Shown here one piece after another: positions 1-8,678 of a stretch of DNA of 64,000 nucleotides. Every line of letters begins with the position of its first letter. Within the stretch, counting starts at the first letter, position 1. Where the stretch lies: contig NZ_JBQKUP010000028.1 in assembly GCF_052156535.1 (NCBI RefSeq), positions 1 through 64,000 of the forward strand, given 5' to 3'. The position numbers were made by a program, and so were the translations under genes. Source of the stretch: Nitrospira_E sp052156535 (GTDB lineage: Bacteria; Nitrospirota; Nitrospiria; Nitrospirales; UBA8639). The notes under the pieces were generated by a model. It worked only from the letters and a program-made list of their open reading frames with translations, searched no databases and had not been told where the DNA came from.

Positions 1-1206
1 CTTTTTTAATGCCACAACCTCGATTTGACGAATCCGTTCACGAGTCACGGACATGGACCGCCCTACCTGCTCTAAAGTCCAAGCTTCATCCACTCCAATA
101 CCAAAGCGCAAACGGATGACTTGTTGCTCGCGAGCAGTCAAAACCTGAAAAATCTGATTCAACCACTGGGCATTTGATTTACGGGACACTTCCTCGTCCG
201 GAGATTGGCACGCCAGATCAGGGATTAATTCTCCTAATTCAGTCTCTCCATCAACGGATGGAGCATCTAGAGATATCGGTTCCTGAAACGCTTCAATTGT
301 TTCTTTCACCCTATCGCCGGTCATCTCCAGATGTTGTCCAATTTCTTCAAAGGTAGGTTCTCGATTAAATTGCTGCGCGAGACGCTGCGCAGTTTTGGCG
401 ATTTTGGTGGATGCCTCATTCGTATGAACCGGCACACGAATGGTCCGACTTTGATCGGCAACCGCTCGCGAAATACCCTGGCGAATCCACCACGTGGCAT
501 ACGTACTGAATTTAAACCCACGGGTGTAGTCAAAGCGTTCTGCCGCTTTCATCAGTCCAATATTCCCTTCTTGCACAAGGTCCAGAAAATTCATCCCTCG
601 CCCTAAGTATCGTTTCGCGACATCTACGACCAGACGAAGATTCCGTTGCACTAAGGCATCTTTGGGTTCTTCGATATCTACTCGGACTTCACCAATCGAC
701 CGACGAATTTCTCCAAACTGCCGACTGAGCTTTTGGCCTGCCTTGCCATACGTCGCTGAGAGAGACTCGATGTTAGACAAACATTCCAAAATATTTTCCA
801 CCACAGGAGCTGAATACCCATTGAGCTCTTTGAATTTCTTCAATTCTTCTTGAAGCGACTCAACCTCAGGCTGTGGACTCAGCCCTTTGGAAAGCTCTAG
901 AGCCTGCTGTAACAATAAGCGAAGATCGGCCGTTCCCTGATACAGTTGAGTGGCAAGAGCTAATTCCTCCTGAGCATTTAAAAGTGGGCGCGAGCGAAAC
1001 CCTCGAAAATACATGGATTCTAAATTTACCGATCCTGGTTCAGCAATGGATTTTGAACTCTCCTCCTGATCCTGATCCATATCCATCTTGTTAATGGAAT
1101 TTCGATACCTTACTGGAGTCCGCTTCTTGGATCGGGCCTTATGCAAAGACGATGTGTGATTTTTCTGAGTTTCCGAGAATTGTGAAGCCGTTTGAAGTGT
1201 GATCAT
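1..1206 (-). CDS. RNA polymerase sigma-70 family factor (group 2, RpoS/RpoD-like), C-terminus cut by window edge
   Basis: A primary-like sigma factor that directs core RNA polymerase to promoters. 402 codons lie in the window and the last residues are off the left edge. The ATG at 1206 follows a strong GGAGGGG ribosome site. A short region 1.2 lies near residues 60-90. Region 2 (about 188-255) carries NLRLVVDVAKRY, QEGNIGLMKA and the -10 recognition segment YATWWIRQGI. Region 3 is at about 260-330. Region 4 (about 335-402) ends in the helix-turn-helix VTRERIRQIE. There is no large 1.1 or non-conserved domain, and a separate rpoD lies 2.5 kb away, so an alternative group 2 factor is most likely. 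It could be called RpoS-like, but I do not assign a symbol. Confidence 0.9.
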   Translation of the reverse strand, partial: MITLQTASQFSETQKNHTSSLHKARSKKRTPVRYRNSINKMDMDQDQEESSKSIAEPGSVNLESMYFRGFRSRPLLNAQEELALATQLYQGTADLRLLLQQALELSKGLSPQPEVESLQEELKKFKELNGYSAPVVENILECLSNIESLSATYGKAGQKLSRQFGEIRRSIGEVRVDIEEPKDALVQRNLRLVVDVAKRYLGRGMNFLDLVQEGNIGLMKAAERFDYTRGFKFSTYATWWIRQGISRAVADQSRTIRVPVHTNEASTKIAKTAQRLAQQFNREPTFEEIGQHLEMTGDRVKETIEAFQEPISLDAPSVDGETELGELIPDLACQSPDEEVSRKSNAQWLNQIFQVLTAREQQVIRLRFGIGVDEAWTLEQVGRSMSVTRERIRQIEVVALKK

Positions 1207-1450
1207 GAATTCCCCCTCCGAACATTACAGGGTTAAAGCCAAGTAGACTTGGCCGGTACATGAATTTGTCTAGGCAGATCAACCAGGATGCGAAAGGATC
1301 CAGACTGTGCCATTCAATGCAACCAAAAATTCGATTTCTGGCAACAGAAATTTTACTTTCCGTCATTCCTGGTCAAGGGTTACCTCCCTTAAGATTTGCT
1401 CAGTACAAAGAAATGTACCACCCAGAGATGAAAGAGAAATTAGGGGAAAA

Positions 1451-2905
1451 TTAAAAATTTTTAATAGAGCGAGAAGTGTTTGTGTCTTTCACTTTCGCCG
1501 CGGAGGGAGCCAAAGGCAGGAAAACCGTAAAACAGGAACCACCATGAACGTCACTTTGAACCTCAATGGTCCCATGATGAACTTCCACAATCCACTTACA
1601 AATCGCCAAACCCAGTCCTGTCCCTTTTGCCGCATGAGCACGCGCTTCATCTGTCCGGTAGAACCGATCAAAAATTCTGCCATGATCCTCAGGGGCAAGA
1701 CCAATACCGTGGTCTCGAACCACTAGTTTTCCCTTGTTTCCGGCAACAATTAAAGACAGCTCCACCGTTTGTCCTTCTTGAGAATATTTCACGGCATTAT
1801 CGACCAAATTTAAAAGTAATTCCCGCAAACGCAGATCGTCTCCCTGGACAACGACGGGCTCAATGGCTTCGAGCACCGTGTGAATATTCCGTTCTTGGCC
1901 CAATACCAAGGCCTGCTGCTGGATTTCTCGCACTAAATCGTCCAACTGAACTGGAAACATCTTGAGCTTAATTTCTCCAAGATCGGCTCGTGATAGAAAT
2001 AAGAGCTCATCCACAATTCGGCTCATGCGGTCAATCTCCTCCAAATTACTCTCCAACACCGCCCGATAATCTTCTGCTTGCCGCGGTCGCCGCAAGGCCA
2101 ACTCAGTCTCCCCTTTTGTAATGGTTAAGGGTGTTCGAAGTTCATGTGAGGCATCCGCGCTAAACTGCCGGATTTGCCGGAACGACACTTCCAAACGTCC
2201 AATCATGTCATTAAAGGTCGAGGCTAATTGTCCGATTTCATCGTTGGAATGGGGAGTTTGAATTCGTTGGGTCCAATCTCCGGCCGCGATACGTTGGGCC
2301 GCTTGCGTAATAGCATGAACCGGACGCAACGCCCGTCCTGCCAAAAACCACCCTCCGACCAGGGATACAAGTAAGGCCAAAGGAGAGGCGATATAGAGAC
2401 CGGCTAAGAGCCGATGCAACATTCGTTCTGTAGGATAAAGGGATGTCCCAACACGTAAAATATTCACCAATTGATCATCTTGACGAATAGGAACCGACAG
2501 CAATCGCAGGGGAACCCCTTTTTCAAATTGGACAGATTCAAACGTTGATTTTCCATCAAGAGAGGCACGAAACGATGTCTGACTCAATGGAATCTCTCGG
2601 CTTTGAATATTAGCCGACTGAATCGTCACTTGCCCCGCCGGGCCAAAAATTTGAAAAAATTTATCCAAAAGGGCAATCTCAGGAAAGTCCTGAGATAAAT
2701 CTTCAAAAATCAAGAACGGGCCAAACCGATGTTCTCCCAACGTTCGAATCGCCACAGCAGCAGCCTCATCCAACGAGGCATCCACCTGTTCCCGAAGTGC
2801 GCGGGACATCACCAAATATAAAGCTACGGCAAAAAGAACCAGAATGAGAGCTAAGGCAGATCCATACCACAAAGTTAATCGAACTCGAATCGAGGTCGTT
2901 TTCAC
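1451..2905 (-). CDS. Sensor histidine kinase (HAMP, HisKA, HATPase)
   Basis: Inner-membrane sensor kinase of a two-component system, 484 aa. TM1 is at about residues 11-33, followed by a periplasmic sensor region (about 34-165) and TM2 at about 167-192. HAMP follows with the typical LAGRALRPV start. The phospho-acceptor His is about residue 254 in ASHELRTPLT. The ATPase domain has N (LVDNAVKYS), G1 (DHGIGL) and G2 (GTGLGLAI) boxes. It begins with GTG and overlaps the stop of the upstream regulator gene by 4 nt, so the two are translationally coupled. The order (HAMP, QIRQFSADASHELRTPL) resembles heavy-metal/copper sensor kinases, but the signal is not deducible. Confidence 0.92.
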   Translation of the reverse strand: MKTTSIRVRLTLWYGSALALILVLFAVALYLVMSRALREQVDASLDEAAAVAIRTLGEHRFGPFLIFEDLSQDFPEIALLDKFFQIFGPAGQVTIQSANIQSREIPLSQTSFRASLDGKSTFESVQFEKGVPLRLLSVPIRQDDQLVNILRVGTSLYPTERMLHRLLAGLYIASPLALLVSLVGGWFLAGRALRPVHAITQAAQRIAAGDWTQRIQTPHSNDEIGQLASTFNDMIGRLEVSFRQIRQFSADASHELRTPLTITKGETELALRRPRQAEDYRAVLESNLEEIDRMSRIVDELLFLSRADLGEIKLKMFPVQLDDLVREIQQQALVLGQERNIHTVLEAIEPVVVQGDDLRLRELLLNLVDNAVKYSQEGQTVELSLIVAGNKGKLVVRDHGIGLAPEDHGRIFDRFYRTDEARAHAAKGTGLGLAICKWIVEVHHGTIEVQSDVHGGSCFTVFLPLAPSAAKVKDTNTSRSIKNF

Positions 2906-3576
2906 CCGTCCGACCTCATCATATATCCGCTCCCCCTAACCGTTTGAATTAAACTTCGTTCTCGTCCTTTATCGATTTTATTTCGTAAGTAGCTAATATA
3001 CACATCAATCACATTCGTAAACGTATCAAAATCTAAGTCCCACACATGTTCCGTAATCATGGACCGCGTTAACACCCGCCCCGCATTTCGCATTAAATAC
3101 TCTAGGAGCGCATATTCTTTAGTTGTGAACTCAAGTCGCTGTCCGGCACGAGTCACCTCTCGAGTAACAGGATTTAATATCACATCATCCACCTGAAGAA
3201 TTCCGGTTGGTGCCCCTCCTGCTCGACGAAGGAGCGCTCGAGCTCTAGCGAGCAATTCTTCAATCGCAAAGGGTTTCGTTAAATAATCGTCAGCCCCCGC
3301 ATCTAGCCCCTTAACCCGTTGGTCCACTTCTGAACGAGCCGTTAAAATAAGCACCGGAGCTTTGACACCTGCAGCCCGAGCACGTTTAAGCACTTCTAAT
3401 CCAGGCAATCCCGGCAACATTAAATCCAAAACAATCAAGTCATAATTGACGGCTTGAGCCCAATCCAACCCTCCTGGTCCATCTGCGCATACATCGACCG
3501 CATAGCTTTCCTCCTCCAGCGCACGCCGGATAAAGGAAGCCACCTTTGGTTCATCTTCCACGACTAAAATTCGCAT
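2902..3576 (-). CDS. OmpR/PhoB-type response regulator
   Basis: DNA-binding response regulator, 224 aa from the ATG at 3576. The receiver domain (about 1-115) has the acidic pair in VVEDEP, phospho-acceptor Asp51 in LIVLDLMLPG and Lys in YLTKPFA. A winged-helix domain (about 125-220) has EFTTKEYALLEYL and the recognition region VIDVYISYLRNKID. An upstream in-frame GTG at 3624 would add 16 residues unlike any receiver, so 3576 is preferred. Its stop overlaps the GTG of the histidine kinase by 4 nt, making a classic regulator-kinase operon. Confidence 0.92.
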   Translation of the reverse strand: MRILVVEDEPKVASFIRRALEEESYAVDVCADGPGGLDWAQAVNYDLIVLDLMLPGLPGLEVLKRARAAGVKAPVLILTARSEVDQRVKGLDAGADDYLTKPFAIEELLARARALLRRAGGAPTGILQVDDVILNPVTREVTRAGQRLEFTTKEYALLEYLMRNAGRVLTRSMITEHVWDLDFDTFTNVIDVYISYLRNKIDKGRERSLIQTVRGSGYMMRSDG

Positions 3577-3656
3577 CTTAGGAAAAGCATACCATCTACA
3601 TACCCGGACCGAGAAGGGGAACACAGAATGAGTGAATAGAGAATAAAGGATATGGC

Positions 3657-3693
3657 AAAAAAAAAGGCCCCGTCATATCCATGACGGGGCCTT
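3657..3693 (-). terminator. Rho-independent terminator of rpoD
   Basis: A 13-bp perfect stem (AAGGCCCCGTCAT at 3664-3676 with ATGACGGGGCCTT at 3681-3693, 4-nt loop) is followed on the minus strand by at least eight U. It lies 23 nt after the rpoD stop, in the right orientation to end that transcript before the two-component operon. Confidence 0.93.
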
Positions 3694-3715
3694 ATCCATT
3701 TAAAATATACTCAAA

Positions 3716-5539
3716 TTAGAGATGATCCACCAAACTCCGAAGCTTGTGACTGCAACTCGGGTGACGAAGCTTCTTTAGTGCTTTGGCCTCAATCTGGCGA
3801 ATCCGCTCACGAGTCACGTCAAAATCCTGGCCAATTTCTTCCAAGGTATGGTCGGTACTATCACCAATCCCAAACCGCTTTCGGATCACAGTCTCTTCGC
3901 GAGGGGTCAACACGCCCAAGGCATTCGCAATCTGACGTTGCAGATCATACCGGTTTGCCGCATCCATGGGAGAGACTGCATTTTTATCTTCAATCAAATC
4001 CCCTAACTGGCTATCCTCTTTTTCCCCGATCGGCGTTTCAAGAGAAATGGTTCCCTTGGAAATATCCAACATCATGCGGACCTTTTCAGGAGTTAAGCCC
4101 ATCCGTTCGGCAATTTCCTCTGGGGTAGGTTCACGTCCTAATTGTTGCACCAACTGCCTTGCCGTCCGTGCTAATTTTGTATTGGCCTCAATCATATGTA
4201 CTGGAATACGGATGGTACGGGCCTGATCAGCAATGGCACGTGTTACACCCTGTCGGATCCACCACGTTGCATAGGTGCTAAATTTATATCCGCGCTGATA
4301 CTCAAACTTATCGACAGCCCGCATTAATCCAATATTGCCTTCTTGGATCAAATCGATAAACTGCAGTCCTCGATTCGTATATTTTCGTGCAATACTGACG
4401 ACCAGTCGCAAATTAGCCTCGATCAATTGAGCCTTCCCTCGCTTCACCTTTTCCTCAGCAGTCTCCAGAATAGTCAGAGCAGCCGTAAATTCTTCCATCG
4501 GCATACCCAGCACCTCATTCTGAAGGCGCAAGAGGGTAGCTTTCCCCGCTTCAACTTCTTGTTTTAATTTTTCAATTTCTTCCGGGGTCAGTTGTTGTTT
4601 GCGCCTCAGGGAACTTCCCTTTGTGGTAGCACGTGGTTTTTTCCCAATCACCTGAATACCGTCCTGCCCAGCAAGCCCAAGCCTTTTCGTATGACGGGCA
4701 GTCATCATTTCAACTGATCGAATTTCCTGACCAATGTCTTTAACACGTCTTAACATTTGATCTTTAACACGCTGATGCAGATTAAGGGCTTCGATTTGAT
4801 CCACAAATTGATCCGCCAAACCAATCCGGCGCTTCTCAAGTTGGGCCTTTGTATTTTTCGTTGTTTGCCCGTCCCTATTTTGGGTGTAAAGGGAAAGCAA
4901 CCCACGCCCAAGCTTTCGAACCGTTGCCAGACTCTCTAGCGTTCGGAATCGGAGCTCCTCATCCTCCTGTTCACTGGCCATGGCCTCTTCTTCAACTTCC
5001 TCATCCTCCAGGGTCTCCTGAAGGAGCACAATATCTCGAACACGGATCTCCTCAAGTTTTAATTGGTCGTGGAGTGATTCCAGGTAATGGATATTTAACG
5101 GCATGCCATAGACGGCACATGCCAACTCACGCTTGCCTTCTTCAATGTGTTTCGCAAGCTCAATTTCGCCTTCACGGGTGAGCAATGGCACCCGTCCCAT
5201 TTCTTTCAAATATAACCGGACCGGATCATCGATACGAGTAGGTTCACCTGGGGTCAAATCAATATCCAGGGAAGAATCCGTTTCCTCATCGGAATCATCT
5301 GAATCCTCTTGCCCCGCGTTCTTTTTTAAAGCTGCCAACTGCGAGGCCGTCCGCTTTGAAGGATCGATCACTTGAAGATTGACTTCGTGCAACTCACTCA
5401 AAATCGTATGTAATTGATCAGAGGTAATCTGATCGGCAGGGAGAATGTGCGTTAGGTCTTTTATGGTGACATGCCCTTTGGGCTTGCCAATCTCAATTAA
5501 TCGCTGAATCACCTCCGGCAATGACGCTGTCTTCCCCAT
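3716..5539 (-). CDS. rpoD: Primary sigma factor RpoD (sigma-70)
   Basis: Housekeeping sigma factor, 607 aa. The start is chosen at the second of two close ATGs (5545 and 5539), because GAAGGAG sits 8 nt before 5539 and too near 5545. Region 1.1 is at about 1-75 (IKDLTHILPADQI, interaction with DNA channel) and region 1.2 has DPVRLYLKEMGRVPLL. An acidic and lysine-rich non-conserved region follows (about 150-345). Region 2 has NLRLVVSIARKY and FSTYATWWIRQGVTRA. Region 3 has LARTARQLVQQLGREPT. Region 4 ends with VTRERIRQIEAKALKKLRHP. Length and order are those of a group 1 sigma. It is followed by its own terminator. Confidence 0.97.
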   Translation of the reverse strand: MGKTASLPEVIQRLIEIGKPKGHVTIKDLTHILPADQITSDQLHTILSELHEVNLQVIDPSKRTASQLAALKKNAGQEDSDDSDEETDSSLDIDLTPGEPTRIDDPVRLYLKEMGRVPLLTREGEIELAKHIEEGKRELACAVYGMPLNIHYLESLHDQLKLEEIRVRDIVLLQETLEDEEVEEEAMASEQEDEELRFRTLESLATVRKLGRGLLSLYTQNRDGQTTKNTKAQLEKRRIGLADQFVDQIEALNLHQRVKDQMLRRVKDIGQEIRSVEMMTARHTKRLGLAGQDGIQVIGKKPRATTKGSSLRRKQQLTPEEIEKLKQEVEAGKATLLRLQNEVLGMPMEEFTAALTILETAEEKVKRGKAQLIEANLRLVVSIARKYTNRGLQFIDLIQEGNIGLMRAVDKFEYQRGYKFSTYATWWIRQGVTRAIADQARTIRIPVHMIEANTKLARTARQLVQQLGREPTPEEIAERMGLTPEKVRMMLDISKGTISLETPIGEKEDSQLGDLIEDKNAVSPMDAANRYDLQRQIANALGVLTPREETVIRKRFGIGDSTDHTLEEIGQDFDVTRERIRQIEAKALKKLRHPSCSHKLRSLVDHL

Positions 5540-5545
5540 TAACAT

Positions 5546-6153
5546 AGCTCCTTCAAAATTAATAGCTTAACCCAAATCATACCACTTATAGTACTGAACC
5601 AATGGGTGTTCCTCTCCATAGGAGGAACCTATCGCTCTTCTCTCGTCCTTTTTCTCAATGGACCACATTAGACTGCAGAATGGTGTGGTATCTTTTATAA
5701 AGATTTAGAGAGGAACCGCACCTCAGTCTATAGACTAAGTACGTCATATCCTCTTTGAGGCGAAACCAGGAAAAAGACCTATTGTTAAAAAAAATCGAAG
5801 GTAAAAATACAAGGCGCAATTTGATAACACTATATAAAAATTTTGACTATAAAGTAAAGTTAAATTTTCTAGTGAATTATGGAATAGCCTAGTATATAGT
5901 ACTTATTACCTTATCTGAAATATTTATCGAGATTTGCTCCCTACAATCAGGAATAACCGATTGTTTTTATTATATATTTTGAACTTTACGATCAGGCCAT
6001 CTATTGATGGTACTAACTCACTAAAATGGACAAAATATAGAGAACTATCAAGAAAATACTGTTATATCCGACAAGATAACTTAGGACCCTCTTCTCGAAT
6101 CCATAAAATCTCCGGACAAAGGAACGAGCTGAAATGGGGAGAACGCTGCAATC
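5546..6153. other. Divergent intergenic region rpoD / GGDEF-EAL gene
   Basis: About 600 bp, distinctly AT-rich from 5760 to 6100, between divergent genes. It must hold both promoters. No gene with a recognisable product, no tRNA and no convincing terminator are seen. A small open frame around 5934-6176 lacks any family features. Confidence 0.6.
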
Positions 6154-7836
6154 ATGATTTCACTTTTGTTGGTTGAAGATAACCCAAAAGAAGCGTTGGT
6201 TATCAAAAATATGCTGAAAGAAGGACTCCAGAACCAATTTACCTTGAAGCATAGTCGTTCTCTCGGTGACGCTCTCGACCTCATTCAACAAAATCAGTTT
6301 CAAGCCATTATTCTGGACTCCCATCTTCCGGACGGCAAATCATTTGAATCCATTCCTCAATTCCTGCAATTTTGCCCTGATGCCCCGATTCTGATTTTAA
6401 GCAGCGTGGAGGAAGAAGACCAGGCGATTCAAGCCGTGAAAAGTGGAGTCCAGGACTATTTAATCAAAGGCCAGACCAGCAGCTCGACTCTCTGTCGGGC
6501 CGTTCGCTATGCCATGGAACGCCAGAGGGCCACGCAACGCATTACCCAGCTGGCTCATTACGACCATCTGACAGGACTCGCAAATCGAGGTCTTTTCTAT
6601 GAACGATTAAATTGTGCGGTGGCTCGCTGTCATCGGAACGACACGGCAATCGCTCTGATGTTTTTGGATCTGGACCATTTCAAAGACATCAATGACACGC
6701 TCGGCCATGATTGTGGGGATTCCTTACTCAAAACCGTGGCCGCACGCATCAAAAAATGTATCAGAGAAATTGACACAGGAGTCCGATTAGGAGGAGATGA
6801 ATTTGCCGTCCTTCTGGAACAAATTGTGTCGATTGAGGATGTGGCCTCTGTTGCACAACGTATTCTTCACCTACTGGCTCAACCCGTCATCATCAAGCAG
6901 CACCAACTGCATGTGACCGGAAGCGTCGGGATCACCATCTACCCTTGGGATAGCGCCAATCCCCAGGAACTTTTATCTCATGCCGATGCCGCAATGTATC
7001 GAGCCAAAGCCCAGGGAGGAAATACCCATCAATTTTACACCGCCGGTATGAAAACAGCTGGCCTCGATGGCTCCACGCTTGAGATGGAACTCAGTCGAGC
7101 TTTGGCTAAAGAAGAATTTCTCCTCCACTATCAACCACAAATGAATCTTTGCACCAAGCAAGTCATTGGCATGGAAGCATTATTGCGCTGGCATCACCCC
7201 TACCAAGGCCTCATTGGTCCGAATCAGTTCATTCCTCAAGCCGAGGAAAATGGCATGATCATTCCCATAGGTGAGTGGGTTTTACGTACAGCCAGCAAAC
7301 AAGCCAAATACTGGGAAAAGCAGGGATTTCCGGCTCCTCATGTCGCCGTAAACCTCTCAGCCAGACAAATTCATCAGGGAAATCTCCCTGCACTCATGCA
7401 AGATATCCTCAAGCATTCACATCTAGACCCGGAAAATCTCAAACTGGAACTGACGGAGACATTTCTGATTCATGAATCAGAAGAAACCATCCGGACGCTC
7501 CGTGAACTCAAGGCGATGGGCATCCACCTGTACATTGATGATTTTGGAGCAGGGTATGCTTCGCTTCGATACCTGAAGTCATTTCCCATAGACGGCATCA
7601 AACTTGACCAAAGCCTCATTCAAAATCTCCCTCACAGTACTAACGATGCCGCTATCGTCATGGCCGTCATTTCTCTAGCCAAAGCCCTGGGGCTACAAGT
7701 CATTGCCGAAGGAGTGGAATCACAAGAACAAGTCGATTTCCTGGAAGAATATGGATGCGATGCGATGCAAGGATATTGGATCGCGCCGCCACTCCCCGCC
7801 AATGAAAGCACCCAGCACATGGTGCACATGTCATAA
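6154..7836 (+). CDS. Response regulator with GGDEF and EAL domains (c-di-GMP turnover)
   Basis: Cytoplasmic signalling protein, 560 aa. The receiver (about 1-120) has phospho-acceptor Asp55 in IILDSHLPD. The GGDEF domain (about 138-295) has an intact GGDEF at 213-217 and DxLTGLANR. The EAL domain (about 310-555) has EAL at 341-343, the LTET, DDFGAGYAS and KLD motifs and AEGVE. Both catalytic signatures look intact, so it may both make and degrade c-di-GMP under phosphorylation control. It is monocistronic and divergent from rpoD. The partner kinase is not adjacent; the hybrid kinase at 8.7 kb is a candidate only by proximity. Confidence 0.93.
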   Translation: MISLLLVEDNPKEALVIKNMLKEGLQNQFTLKHSRSLGDALDLIQQNQFQAIILDSHLPDGKSFESIPQFLQFCPDAPILILSSVEEEDQAIQAVKSGVQDYLIKGQTSSSTLCRAVRYAMERQRATQRITQLAHYDHLTGLANRGLFYERLNCAVARCHRNDTAIALMFLDLDHFKDINDTLGHDCGDSLLKTVAARIKKCIREIDTGVRLGGDEFAVLLEQIVSIEDVASVAQRILHLLAQPVIIKQHQLHVTGSVGITIYPWDSANPQELLSHADAAMYRAKAQGGNTHQFYTAGMKTAGLDGSTLEMELSRALAKEEFLLHYQPQMNLCTKQVIGMEALLRWHHPYQGLIGPNQFIPQAEENGMIIPIGEWVLRTASKQAKYWEKQGFPAPHVAVNLSARQIHQGNLPALMQDILKHSHLDPENLKLELTETFLIHESEETIRTLRELKAMGIHLYIDDFGAGYASLRYLKSFPIDGIKLDQSLIQNLPHSTNDAAIVMAVISLAKALGLQVIAEGVESQEQVDFLEEYGCDAMQGYWIAPPLPANESTQHMVHMS

Positions 7837-8103
7837 GGACAGTTGGCTCACACCTTCTCTCTCTATCCTTAAAACTTCGGTCATCCTTTCTCTGATATTC
7901 CGTTCTCACTTTTCACTCTGAATTTCCCAATAGGTTGTTGTCTATCAATTCGGTTCTGAATTCTCTGGTTTCTTGCAGATTTTCCTAATAGTCCTATTTG
8001 AGGGCCGACGTAAGAAAAGGGGTCTAGGCTCTCTAATACTCATGGCGCCGCTCGGCGTCGGTATGGAACGCTCAATTTTTTGGTGATTGGGGCAATCCTT
8101 ATT

Positions 8104-8287
8104 GGGAGTGTTGAATAAAAAAGATTTTCAAGGGCAAATTTGCCCAGGATTAGATTACTCATCAAGGCTCCGGGTCGGTTCAAAAAAGTCTGTCCAGCAA
8201 GGCCGCAGCCGTTTTTACGCGTGGAGCGTACGCTTAGTACGTGAGCACGGGAAAATGGCGAGAACGCCGCTGGCGGCTTTTTTCAAC
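8104..8287 (+). repeat. MITE-like dispersed repeat, copy A
   Basis: Begins GGGAGTGTTGAATAAA and ends in CTTTTTTCAAC. The same sequence plan occurs at 36801-37033, with long shared blocks: CGGGTCGGTTCAAAAAAG, GAGCGTAC..GTACGTGAGCACG and ATGGCGAGAACGCCGCTGGC. The ends are imperfect terminal inverted repeats (GGGAGTGTTGAA against TTCAACcgaCCC). No transposase is inside. Inferred to be a non-autonomous mobile element. It lies just upstream of the decayed receiver gene. Confidence 0.75.
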
Positions 8288-8410
8288 CGACCCTCTTTGG
8301 GATCATTCCATCAGTATTACTCAGACCCATCAGCATAACTAATTTCGAATATTGGAGCGATTGCTCGGCCATAATAAATTCGGAGCCGGGAATGTCCCGA
8401 CCTCACCATT

Positions 8411-8608
8411 GTGAAAAAAATCGTCAATCACTCTGGCGGAACGGCTCCGATGCGGATGATTATCGTCACCATGCTGCCCATCTCACCGGACGAATGCACC
8501 TTCGAAGCCTAGAATTAGGAAGAGGCCAACAGTTATATTGTGAAACCCTTTGAAAACGATTACCCATTTAAAGCCATGGTAAAGGTAAAAAATACCGGTT
8601 TCCATTAG
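8411..8608 (+). pseudogene. Decayed response-regulator receiver domain (C-terminal half)
   Basis: One frame of 66 codons reads as the second half of a CheY-like domain: PMRMIIVTML resembles strand 4, and ANSYIVKPFENDYPF resembles strand 5 with the conserved Lys-Pro. Two in-frame TAG codons interrupt it between these parts, and no start or phospho-acceptor part is found upstream, where the MITE-like repeat lies. It is a remnant next to an intact receiver-containing gene. Confidence 0.5.
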
Positions 8609-8678
8609 GCGTCCACTCGAAACTGGGCAAAGAACACCAACTGAATAATCCCGCGGTGATGGAGGGCCGTGCTTTTGA

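Noticed and set aside
5934..6176. 80-codon plus-strand frame before the GGDEF-EAL gene
   Set aside because: It lies in the AT-rich promoter region, overlaps the start of the real gene and has no family features.
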